A stretch of 64,000 nt of DNA from Mesocentrotus franciscanus (GCA_037976565.1 CP137666.1:6009802-6073801); one strand, 5' to 3'; positions 36,299-48,538 are shown, counted from the stretch's first letter. The notes: generated by a model from the letters alone, not told the origin. A program made the numbers and translations.

Positions 36299-39200
36299 CT
36301 TTTTTTGGGGGTAAAGGAAACATTATGATAAGTGAGGATATAAGAAAGCTATCTGTATTTAAAAAAAAAATAGAAAATGGTCAATTTGAACTTATCATGC
36401 ATAGTGATAAAAAGATTCTTGAAAATTACCATCCATACAATGTGCATCTATGATTTCACAATCAATAGAGAATAAGGTGATAATTTTTCATAACTGTATG
36501 CACAAAAGATGGATTATTTATTTCAAAGTGAATAAATAGAATATTTCTATTCATATAATCTTAAAGCTCTTAAATTTCACTTTGCCTAAAATCGTTGTTT
36601 GTCACAAGGCTAGTCCAATGTGTTTTTCAATTGATGCCCCATATGTTACCAAGTTCTGCAAAGTTATGAACATAAATGGATATCAAATATATCATTTTAC
36701 TTCATATTTTATTAATTGAATGCAATCACCAGATAAACAAAAATCTGAGATGTGGTTCGTAACACATGGGGGAAAAATAGCTTGGACTTGATGTACAATT
36801 ACCGGTAGTCATTTGCTGGTAATGTTGCAAACGTGAAAATCAAATAAATAACAAATTAAGAATAGAGAATATGTTACATAGAAAAGCATAAAATGAAAAT
36901 TATTACCTAAAAAAGAAAGAAAGAAAAATAAGGAATGCTGAATATGAACTTATGCGAAGGAGGTGAACTTACTGCGCTTCCACTAGTATCAAAGAGATCG
37001 ATGCATGGTATCGTACCAATATCTGAACTCTGATAGTCCATTATTTTGGCCTGTAGAGGTTTCCATTTGGCAACATGAGTTAACTGCTCAAAGTAGTCTA
37101 TAGCCTCCTCAGTCCAATCATCTCCATCTATCAACAAAAAAATGACATAAAAGAGACAATAAACAATGACTGATGAAGAGTAAACAAAGTAACAGTGAAA
37201 ATTTCTGCTTTTGAAACTACTTTTCATTTTTGGAATAAACCAATTATCATGAGTTTTGGGTTTGCATTTAGCAAGTGCAAACATCATAATATGAACAATT
37301 TAATACTTTTCTGAGCAAATGTGTAACAATGCAGCGCATTAAGGAAACATGTATCATGAGAGCAATCACTTATTCAGAGTGAATTTACAAACCCATACTT
37401 AAATTTTTGCAATGCTCAGCACAAATTACATTTATCATTTGAACAGTACAGTGTAGATTCAAACTTTCCATGCTTCTGCACTTCCCTGATATCACAGATA
37501 TCATGAGAGATTTTATTTATTTATTTACTTTTGTCAGTCTTTTGAACTTAGAATTAATCACACTTGGAACCTATACAGTGAAAATGTATGAACAAGTTTG
37601 AATTCCTTTCAAGAATGTCTGAATTTAAGTGGAAAGCCTTTATGACATAATCTCCTTCTTCTCTATATGATATAAATATTTGCAGTATTCAGTTCACTCT
37701 GAAACATATGATACTACAGACTTACCAGCTGGAAATGCATTAGCAAGTGAGAATTCCACAGCTTGGAAAGGTAGAATAAGAAAATCATCTCTGCCAACAA
37801 AAAGAAGAAACAAAAAGAAAAAATTACAAACTTTTATTGATAACAATATTGACAATATTTCTTGAGCGCACACATCAACATTTAGAGATGCTTAAGACAT
37901 AATGACACAACCTTCTTGAGAAATTAAACTCTGTGATTTAAACAAAGTTGAGCAACATACTCATTTACATGAAATTAGTTAGGAACTCATAGGAGAAGTT
38001 TAACTTATCTGTGAATAATCCCTAATTTTGTGTCAAACAGCTTTTAAAATTCAGAGCACTTTCTGCTTTTGATTAATAGTGATTTATCACTTTGAACTTT
38101 CCAAATATGAATGCTCCTGCATACTTTCATTAAAAGTGTTCTAGGCAGATATTTCCTTTTCTTGCCTTACATGATTTGAGTAGACTGGCCTTGGAGTGTC
38201 CTTGGGGCTTTGTTTGGGAGGACTCTGGGCATCTAATCTCTTGAAATGATGCATTGATATATCTTTACTACCCAGGTTGGTATCTAATTCTAAAGTCTCT
38301 CATATTAAGTAGGTGTAAATGATCCAACCTAAACATTTAAACTCATCTATGGAGAGCCAGAAGGGCATTGATTAAACACCAATTTACATAGACTTAACAT
38401 CCTTCTGGCTCTGTACGGAAGAAATAGAGAATTCGATAGCTATTTTCCACATCTAAGGACCGATCTATCAAACAGTACCTCAAGGTGCAAACAGAAGACT
38501 TGGGAGCTGCTTCAGAATCCCCATAGTCAACGTAGTAAAGATCCAACATGTCATCATCGAGGAAACCGACGATGCGAGTACGATACCACATCTGATCATG
38601 AGAGAAGGGAGCAGCCACGATCTCACCTTGCTGAAAACTGTCGGGCTTGAAAGCCTGTCAAAAAAGAGTTTTTCATAGATCAGGACTGGCTAGAACAAGC
38701 AATTATTATTCATGATTTGGCTTCACCTGTGCCTGGGAGGGGAAAAGTGAATGTAATCACTGTGACTCTATGGCCCCTCTTCCATTATATCAGATTGAGA
38801 TGTGCAGGTACACCACTAACTCAGGATTTCCACCTACTCTTATTCAAATAGCGTAGTGGGTTCTAAACATGTATAAGTGGCAATTCTCCTGCACATGAGG
38901 CCTCCTTGTAACATCCTAGGCTATGTGAGGGACAGGTTGTTTCCCACTCTAACCTAGCATGCGTCCATGGCACAGGGAAGGGGTAAGTTACACACAACAC
39001 AGGCTTCAGTCATCCACCTGAGCTGAATCAATGACTTGATTTATTCTGATCATCTAGTCTTGCAGCAATCAGTTTGGCAAATACATTTTATTTCTAGTGA
39101 ATATTTGCATATTCAGGGTCAGGTTAGTTTGAATCTGTGAGATCATCACCAGAATGCAAGATTGCCATCAAAAACTTCTTCTCTTTCATTTACCTTTTGA

Positions 39201-42200
39201 TTCTCTGGGTTGTTGTAGAACTCTGTCATGTTCATCAGCATCAGGTCCAGATCCTGGGCCTTACTGTTGACTATCTGCGACCAGAAGTGTCCTGGGTGTT
39301 CTACAGCTGACACGTAGATGGTGAAGAAATCTTTGTTTCTTGGTGCCTCTGCGGTGGAAGTGGAGTCTATCTGCCATTCTCCTTCTTCTTCTGTAACATT
39401 GCAATATACAAATGTCTTAAGTAAAACATAAAATATGAATGCATTACCAAATGAAAGATGATATCATAGGCTGAGAGCCAGTAGGCTGATAACTCCTATA
39501 CTGTTACAGCGTAAAAAGCTCTTCAGGTTGTCAGCAGGTGACTTACTCTCATGAGTATTAGTATAAATTACACAAGTTGTATATACAATAACCCCCCTTA
39601 GTCTCAAGTATCAAAAACATATTCAAAGTCTTCAATGAGATTGATGATTGATATTGGTAATGGTTGGTGAATTTGAACCATATTTACACAAAGTTTATAT
39701 CACAAAATCTACGATAATTTGTCCGCACTCATGGGTTATCATGTCAAATTGTGTATGTTTTCTTTCTCATGCTTCAAATTTACTTGTAGTTATTCTTGTC
39801 AATTTAAATAAAAATGAATAACCTAGGCTGCGGTGTTTAAAGTGAAAATTCCTATCGAGTCACACTGACACAGAGAGCAAAGAGCACCCATACTACATGA
39901 ATGCATTGGAACGACTATTTGTAATTGATTAATTTTCATATCGAATACAACTGAAATTGTCATCAAATTCCACAGCAATCAAACACAAAAATCATTTAAA
40001 TTTAACTATATAACAATTCAGAATTTCAGATGGTATTCAAGTCCAATGCTTAAGAATAGTACCGGTATGCATGTTGAAGTACTCCAATTTTTTAAGGAAA
40101 TGCAAAGAAAAGCAAACACACTTCATCATAGCCTTTTTATTACAGAGCTCCAATACATCAATCTTGGAAATTCATCTGTATTTTTTGTTTCACAGTCTCA
40201 TTCTCCAATTCAATTTCTTTTAGTGTACCTACCTGGTGCAGGGTTGAGAGTAAGCTTTGGTTGGGGTGATACACTCTTGGCTGATTTCCCTGTAGGTCTC
40301 TCTTTCCTATTAGAAGCTGCCTCAGCTAACCTTTGGTTGTAATCCTCCATTTCATTAATTTCATCTCTTATCATTTGCTGGGTAAAAGATCACAAGGGTA
40401 ATATGACATCATCATTCAAGTATTCATAACAAGGACATCCTACACTCAGGGCTCAACATAATAAATAAAAACCGTCCAACATAAATTCTCAACGTTATCT
40501 CTCCTCCAAGGGGCCTGATTGCAAGAAACCTCATAAAGTCTGAAGTAAGCTGATATCATGATGAAATGCATGTTACACATTATTTTGTAGTTTAATGGGA
40601 TAACATGCATTTGAGTGGAATGTCGGTTATCTTAAACTTATGATAGTTTCTTGAAATAGGTATCTGGGGTAACAAAAATTGACTAGGGATGTCAAAACTG
40701 TCACTATTATGTCTGACAGAGTGACTGCACATTAACGAAAATTGATACTTTTAGGGTCAAGAGTTTTTTTTTTGGGGGTGCACTTGGCTCCTATTAGTAT
40801 AAAGCCCTGAATGCAGTATAATCAGTGAAAAATAAATAGTTCATTACGTCCCTCGAGATTTCATATTTAGGCAGAATGGAGGGTAATGGCAGTAACAGCA
40901 TATTTTAAGAAGTAGCATACTGCTACTTGAAATACAAAATATAACAAAATGACTGCAGAGACTAGACTCACCTCAGCATTGTCCACTTGTTGCAGACTTC
41001 CTCTGATGGTGCAACATCTTAGGGTATCTAACCCATCCACAATATCTCTATCAATCTTCACTCTGGCCATACTACTGTTCTGTATCCTTCTGATGTTTGT
41101 TCCCTGACGTCCTGCAATCAGACATAAAGTGACAAACGTTCAAGGATTTAAACACAAAGTACTGCTTATAGAATAGAAACACATTGCTGCTATCCAACAT
41201 GCTCCAAAACTGAAATTGGAATGCCTATATGACTTGTTTCTTGTAGGATAAAAGATTCAGTACTCTTAAAAGCTATCAAATAATGCGTTTGTTAAAAGTA
41301 TAAATAGATAAGTTTCTTCATTATTATAAATCTAAGAGTTGCACAAAAATATCAAATATCAAAAATCTTAAAGAAATCCACAGAATTATTTAAAAATGAT
41401 TTAGCATATGATGGCTACCTTAAATGTAAACTTTTTTGTCACTACTGATGACCTGTTACTAGAAAATTCATTATTATCATAGTTTCTTTCAGTACTGCAG
41501 GAGGTAGAAATATTGTTAAGTGATTAGTAGTAGTGGTACAACTAGATCGAACAAAAGCTTTTGAATAACGACAAAATGAAGCTTTTTGTCTTGTGCTTAT
41601 CAGAGTAACACCACAAGAATGAACTGAATACTGAGATCGAGCAACATTATCAAGAATGAAATAAAAAAACACATAGCTATAATTATAAGCTCATTTATTT
41701 TTGGCATGCTTTGGTCCTTTTTGTTCCTGTTTATATTATTTGACTTTGGTTTCCGTCCTTTTTTTGTGGTTTAATCTAATAAGTGCAAAACAAATAGCTT
41801 CAGTATGTCTTTTTTTCTAATATTTCAGACAGTTTCCTTTAACTATTGCATATCTTCCTTCATTGTTATTCCAACTCTTTCTCTAGTCCGTTTCTCACCA
41901 ATGATTCTTCCTACAGCTTGCTGAGGAAGCATGAGAGTCTTGGTGATTATCTCAGGTTGCTCTGCCAAGAAATCCAGGATGAGTCTCTCAGCCAGGAAGA
42001 TGCTATCCGGTTACCTTGGATGCGGAGGCACCTGTCGGCTGTATCCTCTCTCCTGGTTTCATCAGAGAACCTGATATTAGCTCCACTCTCTGACTGGATC
42101 TGTAATTATTTTAACATGACTTGAAGGATGATTGTTCATTACTGTTTGACATGTTAAAAATCACAAATCCGTTAAATATCAAAACCACTTCACAAGAGCT

Positions 42201-43612
42201 CAACATGAATGTTATTCCCAGGGATTCAAACTCCAGAAGGACATTGCTTGGATTTGTGTGCGCTGGTTCCCTGTCAAGAATAAGAAAGTATGAGGGTCTA
42301 AAGTGAAATGAGGATGACCAAATGCATAACACCCTTCTGGTGTTGCAATGGATTGGAGTTAAATAAATGCTATCTGATTAGTTTGATTTCCCTTCATTGG
42401 AAAAATAGAATACTCGAAATATAAACAAATTTATGGGGGTCTTCAATAACAAAAGTTTAAAGCTTCATTTCACTGTCAGTAGTGCATATATTGCATAGAT
42501 AAAAACAATGCGGGAATAACTACTTTACCCCATATGCATAACTCTCTGGAATGACTACACTTGCAAAACTTCCTTTGTTCCTACTGTTCTTGACAGATCA
42601 CCAATCCAAAATCCACGCTTAAAAAATTTAACCCAATTTCTATCCCATTGAGTACCTCAATGTTTTATATACTTACAATTATGGGATGCCTGGGGCAGGT
42701 GGACTCATTAATATTTCAGAAGAATATATTAAGCTTAATCAGAAAACAATTTATGCACCACATCAGTATGACTTATAAGAAAGCAATAATCAAATGCTAT
42801 AGGTGAATACTGACCCTCTTGATGTTGATGCCTTCCCTCCCTATGAGAGGTCCAACCTTGTTGTGTGGGATACTCATCTCCATAGTCTGTCTTTGCACAG
42901 TGGCCACATGCTTGGACGGTGCTGGTGCATCATCTACAGAGATCAAGAGTGATGGGGTGGTATCATCATATATCACACACATTGAATTAATCATCGTGTT
43001 TAATTGTGTAAAAATATGGCTAGATGTATTTCTAATCAGAAGAGAAATAATGAAATGAAAATATATATAAAAGTGTAAAAGCAGAATGCGCTAATCATAC
43101 ATGGATCTTTTAATGACTTATTGTTTACATTAAAATAGAAACTGTAAAAGATTTTACCATTTCTTTACCAATCCCATTTCCTTGTTTACAAAACGATAGA
43201 CATGTGAATGATGAAAATTTATATAATAAACAAGTACAAAATGGTACAGAACACATCATAAGAGCAAAAATGTATTTATTCAATTATTCATTTTGCTTGC
43301 CCTTTGGTATAGAAAAGGGGGTGGACCATAATTAGCCATGATTACTTATCAGAACAGCTAAAATATAAATAATAAAATCATATTATTTTTCTTCACAATA
43401 GGGTAGTATGGGGAGGAAAGAAGACTGCAAAGCATAACAGCATGTGTCTGATTATTACCTGAAATTCAACATGATCGTATCTCAAGACAATATAGCTTTC
43501 TCTTGTACTTACAATCATCTCTCTTCTTGAACAAGAGATAGATGAGAACCATAGAAGCAGGCAACGCAATGGCCAGGGCCACTTTCTGTCTGGTTGATAA
43601 TTCTGACATCAT
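36125..43612 (-). CDS. TDRKH: TDRKH: Tudor and KH domain protein, 10 coding exons, one frameshift
   Basis: Coding exons in transcript order: 43612-43513, 42933-42815, 42099-41899, 41111-40972, 40377-40233, 39390-39194, 38654-38479, 37790-37726, 37127-36973, 36298-36125. They total 1472 nt; phases agree throughout if one base missing in the third exon is counted, giving 490 residues. Layout: an N-terminal membrane segment (about 11-28) followed by KKR; KH1 with GREG (65-68); KH2 with GRQG (141-144); a Glu/Lys-rich linker; an extended Tudor domain (about 250-435) with MWYRTRIV and LYYVDYGD; then a Ser/Thr-rich tail. Known family role: anchored on the mitochondrial outer membrane, it binds methylated PIWI proteins and helps trim piRNA 3' ends in germ cells. 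Human TDRKH has 561 residues, mostly a longer linker and tail. Either the frameshift is an assembly error or this allele is broken. Confidence 0.9.
36973..37127 (-). CDS. TDRKH: TDRKH coding exon 9
   Basis: Encodes DDWTEEAIDYFEQLTHVAKW and CIDLFDTSGSA, matching the C-terminal half of the extended Tudor domain (human EEEALDEFDRLTH). Donor GTAAGT. Confidence 0.9.
37726..37790 (-). CDS. TDRKH: TDRKH coding exon 8 (65 nt)
   Basis: A short exon reading DDFLILPFQAVEFSLANAFP with GT-AG borders and phases that fit both neighbours. It corresponds to human SDFLSLPFQAIECSLA. Confidence 0.9.
38351..38412. repeat. hairpin repeat of the GAGCCAGAAGG family
   Basis: GGAGAGCCAGAAGG and CATCCTTCTGGCTCTG are inverted ends about 60 bp apart, in a TDRKH intron 67 bp from exon 7. 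Same family as 24220-24290. Confidence 0.65.
38479..38654 (-). CDS. TDRKH: TDRKH coding exon 7 (Tudor core)
   Basis: Reads GEIVAAPFSHDQMWYRTRIV and DDDMLDLYYVDYGDSE. The aromatic residues W324, Y325, Y342 and Y345 and the D344 region are where Tudor domains form the methylarginine cage. Ends phase 2. Confidence 0.95.
39194..39390 (-). CDS. TDRKH: TDRKH coding exon 6
   Basis: After an acidic start the exon reads FFTIYVSAVEHPGHFWSQIV and LMLMNMTEFYNNPENQK, the first part of the extended Tudor domain (human VYVSASEHPNHFWIQIV). Ends phase 0. Confidence 0.95.
39471..39539. repeat. divergent hairpin repeat of the GAGCC family
   Basis: GCTGAGAGCCAGTAGGCTGATAA at the left, then GTTACAG and TTGTCAGCAGG at the right. 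A weak copy in a TDRKH intron. Confidence 0.35.
40233..40377 (-). CDS. TDRKH: TDRKH coding exon 5 (linker)
   Basis: QMIRDEINEMEDYNQRLAEA followed by a Lys/Ser/Pro-rich stretch, the low-complexity linker between KH2 and Tudor. Donor GTAGGT, phase 1. Confidence 0.85.
40972..41111 (-). CDS. TDRKH: TDRKH coding exon 4 (KH2)
   Basis: Completes GRQG and reads TNIRRIQNSSMARVKIDRDI, then the end of KH2 (CCTIRGSLQQVDNAE). Ends phase 0 before GTGAGT. Confidence 0.95.
41899..42099 (-). pseudogene. TDRKH: TDRKH coding exon 3 with a 1-nt deletion
   Basis: From the acceptor the frame reads IQSESGANIRFSDET, DRCLRIQGNR. The homologous reading then resumes one base out as DSIFLAERLILDFLAEQ and LPQQAVGRIIG. 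One base is missing near 42007-42009 (CGG|ATAGC on the minus strand). Read as written, the frame meets a TAA at 41949-41947, about residue 120. Both halves are well-conserved KH sequence, so the rest of the gene has not decayed. An assembly or sequencing indel is the likeliest cause. Confidence 0.85.
42815..42933 (-). CDS. TDRKH: TDRKH coding exon 2 (KH1 start)
   Basis: Completes Y34 and reads DAPAPSKHVATVQRQTMEMS, then HNKVGPLIGREGINIKR with the GREG loop of KH1. Ends phase 0 before GTCAGT. Confidence 0.95.
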
Positions 43613-43673
43613 TCTTAAAATCTTGATAGGTCTTCCAACTCTTCTGTTACCTGTAGTTTTGTCTGTAGTTAGT
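43513..43673 (-). CDS. TDRKH: TDRKH first coding exon
   Basis: The exon runs 43673-43513 with the start ATG at 43612 (ATGATG; the second is also usable). It encodes MMSELSTRQKVALAIALPAS, then a hydrophobic run ending LLFKKRDD, the mitochondrial membrane anchor (human STIQKIALGLGIPAS). The exon begins after a CTTTCAG acceptor, so a non-coding 5' exon lies further upstream. The 61 bases before the ATG are 5' untranslated. Confidence 0.9.
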
Positions 43674-44665
43674 CTGAAAGAGACATAAAAATGAAAACAG
43701 AGAATAAACTTGACCATTAGTATTTTATATTAAGCAGTAGAGGTGCACTGACAAAAAAATTGGAGAATTATTCCCTAGTATAATTTGAAAAACTGTCTCC
43801 ATTGACCGACTTTTGTCAAGATTTTTGGTAGCCTATCTGGGAGACCCATCTTCCCTTTGGGATACCTATTTCCTTTATTTCCATTTCCTGCAAATGGATA
43901 ACATTAGCCCAATTTGAAAATGTGATAAGCAGATTCCTCATGAAAATTACACCTTTTAACTGTCTACTCTAATAATTCACAGTCTACTTTTCTTTTTTTT
44001 ATAACTTTTTTGTTTGTTTGATCGTCACACAAAACATACAGGCTTCTTACCTCAGAGGGGTAAAAATTTGCTGGGAAAAAAACCTTGTTGTTAAAGTTGT
44101 TTCTTTTGTCCTTATGTTAAGCTACCAATATGGGAGACAGACTCTCTCAACAAGTGGGAGTCTCCCCGAATTTGGCAATCATGGCAATGCGCCCATGGCT
44201 TGCCTGCATGTGCTGGCCTGCGTCCACCTACTCCTAGTGACCTACTCGGAGTACTCCTGTCCTGATAAGTTTATGTGTATTAATTATTAGGCTTATTAAA
44301 ACAGGAGGTAAAGTTAAAAATCAATAAAGCAAGAAATGTAAAATCATAATTCCTGGTGCGATTGATAAAGTTAATTTATTACCGTGTTATTAACAATGAT
44401 ATTTAATCATTGTAACTCGAGTCTTGCCGCGGCGAGGGGCACATGCACAAAAGCCACAAGGCTCAAGAGAACGAAATGCAAGTGCAAAAGACGTGGCTGT
44501 AGCTAGCGGGGCGCTCGACAGAAGGCACCCGTCAGGTTCGGGTCACACGACAGTGGAGTTGCGCTGTAAAGCATGCAGCTGTTGCTAGAGATCACAGCCT
44601 CGATATGTTATTAAATTGGTGTATTCAAAACCATTCATTTATATCATAGAACTACAAATTGAACA
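43674..44665 (-). other. upstream region of TDRKH
   Basis: No coding sequence. A CG-richer stretch at about 44415-44570 (GCCGCGGCGAGG, GCGGGGCGCTCG) is the best guess for the TDRKH promoter or first exon. No TATA box or initiator could be placed with confidence. Confidence 0.35.
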
Positions 44666-44673
44666 TTCATTCC

Positions 44674-45878
44674 GGCAAACCCGGACTTTAGTGCCCAGCT
44701 GAAAATCTCAGTTTATTATGGATTTAATATCAATAATATTAATTATGCTAATATATGCAAATATAAACATACCAAAACTTGATGATTTTTAATCATTTGA
44801 CGTCATAAAAAGCAATTTTAAGCCAAAAATAGCAGCGAAGTAGGGGATCTCCTCTTTGCTTGATGCGAGATACTAGCGAACTGAAATAACCGAATAAAAA
44901 CTATGGTGAACTAAAAAAAGAAAAGAAAAAATCAAACCACCTCTGAAATTACCTTTGAAATGTTTATTAATTTTTTCTTCCGATATGCGCACATGATAAC
45001 CCTTGAATTTGGCGCCCCCATCAGGAAAGGGGGTTGTCATTTCGTCAAGCCCCCAATATTTCGTGCAAATCTGGTGAGAAAGAAAGAAGAAGCAGAATGA
45101 AGAAAAGAGCCCTGGAAAAAAATAGAAAAATGATTACAAAGAAATAAAAGTAAATAATAAATTTAGCCCCCCAGGCCAGTTGCCCTTTACCCCAAATTTG
45201 GCGAGTTTTCAGCACCCACATCCCATCCCACTCGCCCCTCGATGCGTGCATGCCTATTAAAGAGAAAGGGAGAAAGGGACGGGGGCAGAGAAAAAGAAAG
45301 AAAGATTAAAATAACCCTTAAATTTGGCGCCCCATCAGGAAGGGGTGTCATCTCTTCAAACCCCAATGTTTCGTGCATATCTGGTGAGAAAGAAAGAAGA
45401 AGCAGAATAAAGAAAAGAGCCACCCCGGAAAAAAATTAGAAAAATGATTACAAAGAAAAATAAGTAAATAATAAATTTAGCCCCCAAGGCCAGTTGCCCT
45501 TTACCCCAAATTTGGCGACTATTGAGTACCCCCATCCCATCCCAACCTGCCCCTATCATGTGCGCATATCGGAAGAAAAAATTAATAAACATTTCAAAGG
45601 TAATTTCAGAGGTGGTTTGATTTTTTCTTTTCTTTTTTTAGTTCACCATAGTTTTTATTCGGTTATTTCAGTTCGCTAGTATCTCGCATCAAGCAAAGAG
45701 GAGATCCCCTACTTCGCTGCTATTTTTGGCTTAAAATTGCTTTTTATGACGTCAAATGATTAAAAATCATCAAGTTTTGGTATGTTTATATTTGCATATA
45801 TTAGCATAATTAATATTATTGATATTAAATCCATAATAAACTGAGATTTTCAGCTGGGCACTAAAGTCCGGGTTTGCC
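44674..45878. mobile_element. 1205-bp long-TIR element, arms apparently identical, 8-bp TSD
   Basis: The left arm 44674-44998 and right arm 45554-45878 are 325-bp inverted copies in which I found no mismatch. The termini are GGCAAACCCGGACTTTAGTG and its complement. TTCATTCC flanks both ends (44666-44673 and 45879-45886), an exact 8-bp duplication. The interior is two direct copies of a roughly 240-bp block (44999-45239 and 45314-45553, period about 314 bp). No transposase is present. The superfamily is unassigned: 8 bp fits hAT, P or Merlin, but the very long arms are more like foldback or Mutator-like elements. Confidence 0.9.
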
Positions 45879-45886
45879 TTCATTCC

Positions 45887-47021
45887 ATTGACATTCATTA
45901 TAATATAACATTACATTTACAAAGCATGAAAGCAAGAGTGCTTACAGTTACAATTATTTCGTTGACATCTGACCATCTTTCCCGTCCCTTGATCACTGAC
46001 TCAGTGGCCACCGATAGCGGGCTTTCAGAATAATCCTGTTCAAGTTACTAAAAGTTCATTAAAGGTTGCGAGGTCGCGCGAAACCAATTTCCCTTGAAAA
46101 GAACCTTCTTGATTTTGAAATTTATCAATCAATTCAGGATACAAAAATCTACATTATTTTGTTGATTTTTGTTTTAATCTTGTTTTTTCTTTTCATTTAA
46201 AAAAGAAGAAGATAGAATTGGAAAAGGGAGAAGAAAGAGAAAAAAAAAGAAAAAGAGAGAAGCCTATAAATTTTATACCACAATGTTATCCACATTTAAA
46301 AATTAAAAAAAAGAAGAAGAGAAGGAAGAGAGAGAAGAAAAAAAATTAATAGTAAAAAGAGAGGCGTTGGTGATTATAGTCAGCTTTGACTGATTGCCAC
46401 TAAAACAAAAACAACAACATCTGATTTCATTTCGAGTGGCGGATGGATGAGGGGGAGGGGTGGGGTGGGGTGGGGGTGAGGAGTTCTATGCCTGGAATGG
46501 TCCCTTTGTATAGTAAGTCAACTGCCCATCAAAGTCGTTAGCACATTCACGCGTCGTCTGTGAAATATCATATGTCGGCATTACAACCGACCCAGTGCAG
46601 TGGAACAGTGTAAAATTTTTGTTTTTACCATTCATTTTTTAAACCTCAAATAGTATTAACATACTTGAATAGGTCTATAAAAAAATTACCAGGACTTTAT
46701 AAAAAATAATATTAATTTCAAAATAAAAATTAATTCTCTATCTATGTGCCCTTGGAGGTTCATGATGCCGATTTTTTTTTTGTACATTGAATTAAAATAA
46801 TATTTCTCATCGTTCTGACTTTCCTTGGATTGGAGTTGATTGCATTCAGTTCTGATCTAACTGAAGAAGTCATTAAATGGCATTTAATTAAACATAGGTG
46901 TATTTTAAATAAACCTCTGAAATACGGGTTTAAAAGCTCATTATGAATATGAAGTGTCTTCTACCACTGATCAACTAGTTATGTATCTCGTTTTCGTCAT
47001 GGGAGTGGGGAGTGGGGAGGG
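45887..47021. other. intergenic with purine tracts and a G-run cluster
   Basis: No gene seen. Purine-rich AAGAAGA stretches at 46200-46345 and a dense G-run cluster at 46451-46476. Confidence 0.5.
46451..46476 (+). other. G-quadruplex-capable G-run cluster
   Basis: Five runs of four or five G separated by single bases (GGGGGAGGGGTGGGGTGGGG and on). This satisfies the standard G4 pattern with one-base loops, the most stable loop class. Confidence 0.75.
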
Positions 47022-47030
47022 GGGCCGGGC

Positions 47031-48529
47031 GCGTCTTATTTTTTCGTACCACGGCGAGCCCAGATTCCTATTATTTCATGAATATTCATTACGCAGGGTC
47101 GGGGAAAGTCTCGATTCTCTTGAATATTCATGTATGATCGAGGCGGGAACTATCCTACATACGTAGCATGCGCAGCACGAATATCGCGTGTAACACGTTC
47201 GATTAATGGTATAAAACGACATAAGAAAAGCAATGTCATGGTCATTTGGATAATACAGTCATAAATGCTGTGTTTAATTATTAAAAAATGCCAAAAAACG
47301 AAACAAAATGTCAGTAGACAAGATATATAGCATATATTTTCAAGCAAGAGTAATGATTGTTCTCTTGATAGACAATTTATGAGTACTTTTCCGAGGTCAA
47401 GTTGAATCTAGTTCTTGTTATGAATGGGAAAATAATCAGTTCTAGGTTCGCTTGTTTAAATATTACAAGCAGAGGTTGAATTTTGGTATTGAATATGTGA
47501 TACAGTATAAACATGAGTTAAGTTCAATTAGCAAAGGTGAATTTGATAAAACTGGATTTGACTGACTTCTGGTGTGTTTTATTCTTTAGAGGTCGTAGTA
47601 AAAATTCAATCTGTATAAAAAAAAAATAACAACCAGGCCTACATACAGACATCAAGTTAGCAAAAATAAATACCTGTGTATTGCACTTAAATTATTTCTA
47701 TGATCTATGCTCACTTAACTGCATAATATTACCACTGAATAACTTTAGTGCCTGCATGATGTGTCGTTTCACATATGATGTACCTGTCATAATAAATGAC
47801 TTATAAAATCAAACTCTATAGCTACGTACTTTATCCTCGTAAAGATACTCTTTCGTATTAAACGAATAAGGATTTATTTGTGACACACAGTGCTATATTT
47901 GTTCTCACCAATTCTAACCGGATTAAAATAACTGCTTTCTTTCCTAAGCATCAAATATACACACTTGTTCAATACTTGATAACCAAAGGGACAAAACTAA
48001 GTCACTAGTCTATACAAGCAGGGTATCAAATTCACCTTTGCTAATTGAACTTAACTCATGTTTATAATAATGTATCAAATATTGAATACCAAAATTCAAC
48101 ATCTGCTTGTAATATTTAAAAAGCAAACCGCGAACTGATTATTTTCCCTTCATGAAAAGAACTAGATTCAACTTGACCTCCGAGAAAAGTAGGCCTACTC
48201 ATAAATTGCCTATCAAGACTCTTGCTTGAAATATATGCTATATATCTTCTTCTGACATTTTGGCATTTACTAGTAATTGAACACAGCATTTATGACTGTT
48301 TTATCTAAATGACCATGACATTGCTTTTCTATGTCGTTTTATACCATTAATCCAACGTGTTAGTGTTACACACGATATTCGATGCTGCGCATTCTACACG
48401 CTTAGGATAGTTCCCGCCTCGATCATACATGAATATTCAAGAGAATCGAGACTTTCCCCGACCCTGCGTAATGAATATTCATGAAATAATAGGAATCTGG
48501 GCTCGCCGTGGTACGAAAAAATAAGACGC
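47031..48529. mobile_element. 1499-bp long-TIR element, Mutator-like, 9-bp TSD
   Basis: The left arm is about 47031-47547, the right arm about 48025-48529, inverted copies of about 0.5 kb with scattered substitutions and small indels. The termini are GCGTCTTATTTTTTCGTACC and its complement. GGGCCGGGC flanks both ends (47022-47030 and 48530-48538), a 9-bp duplication. Long arms plus 9 bp fit non-autonomous Mutator-like elements. The 477-bp centre is AT-rich and non-coding. Confidence 0.85.
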
Positions 48530-48538
48530 GGGCCGGGC

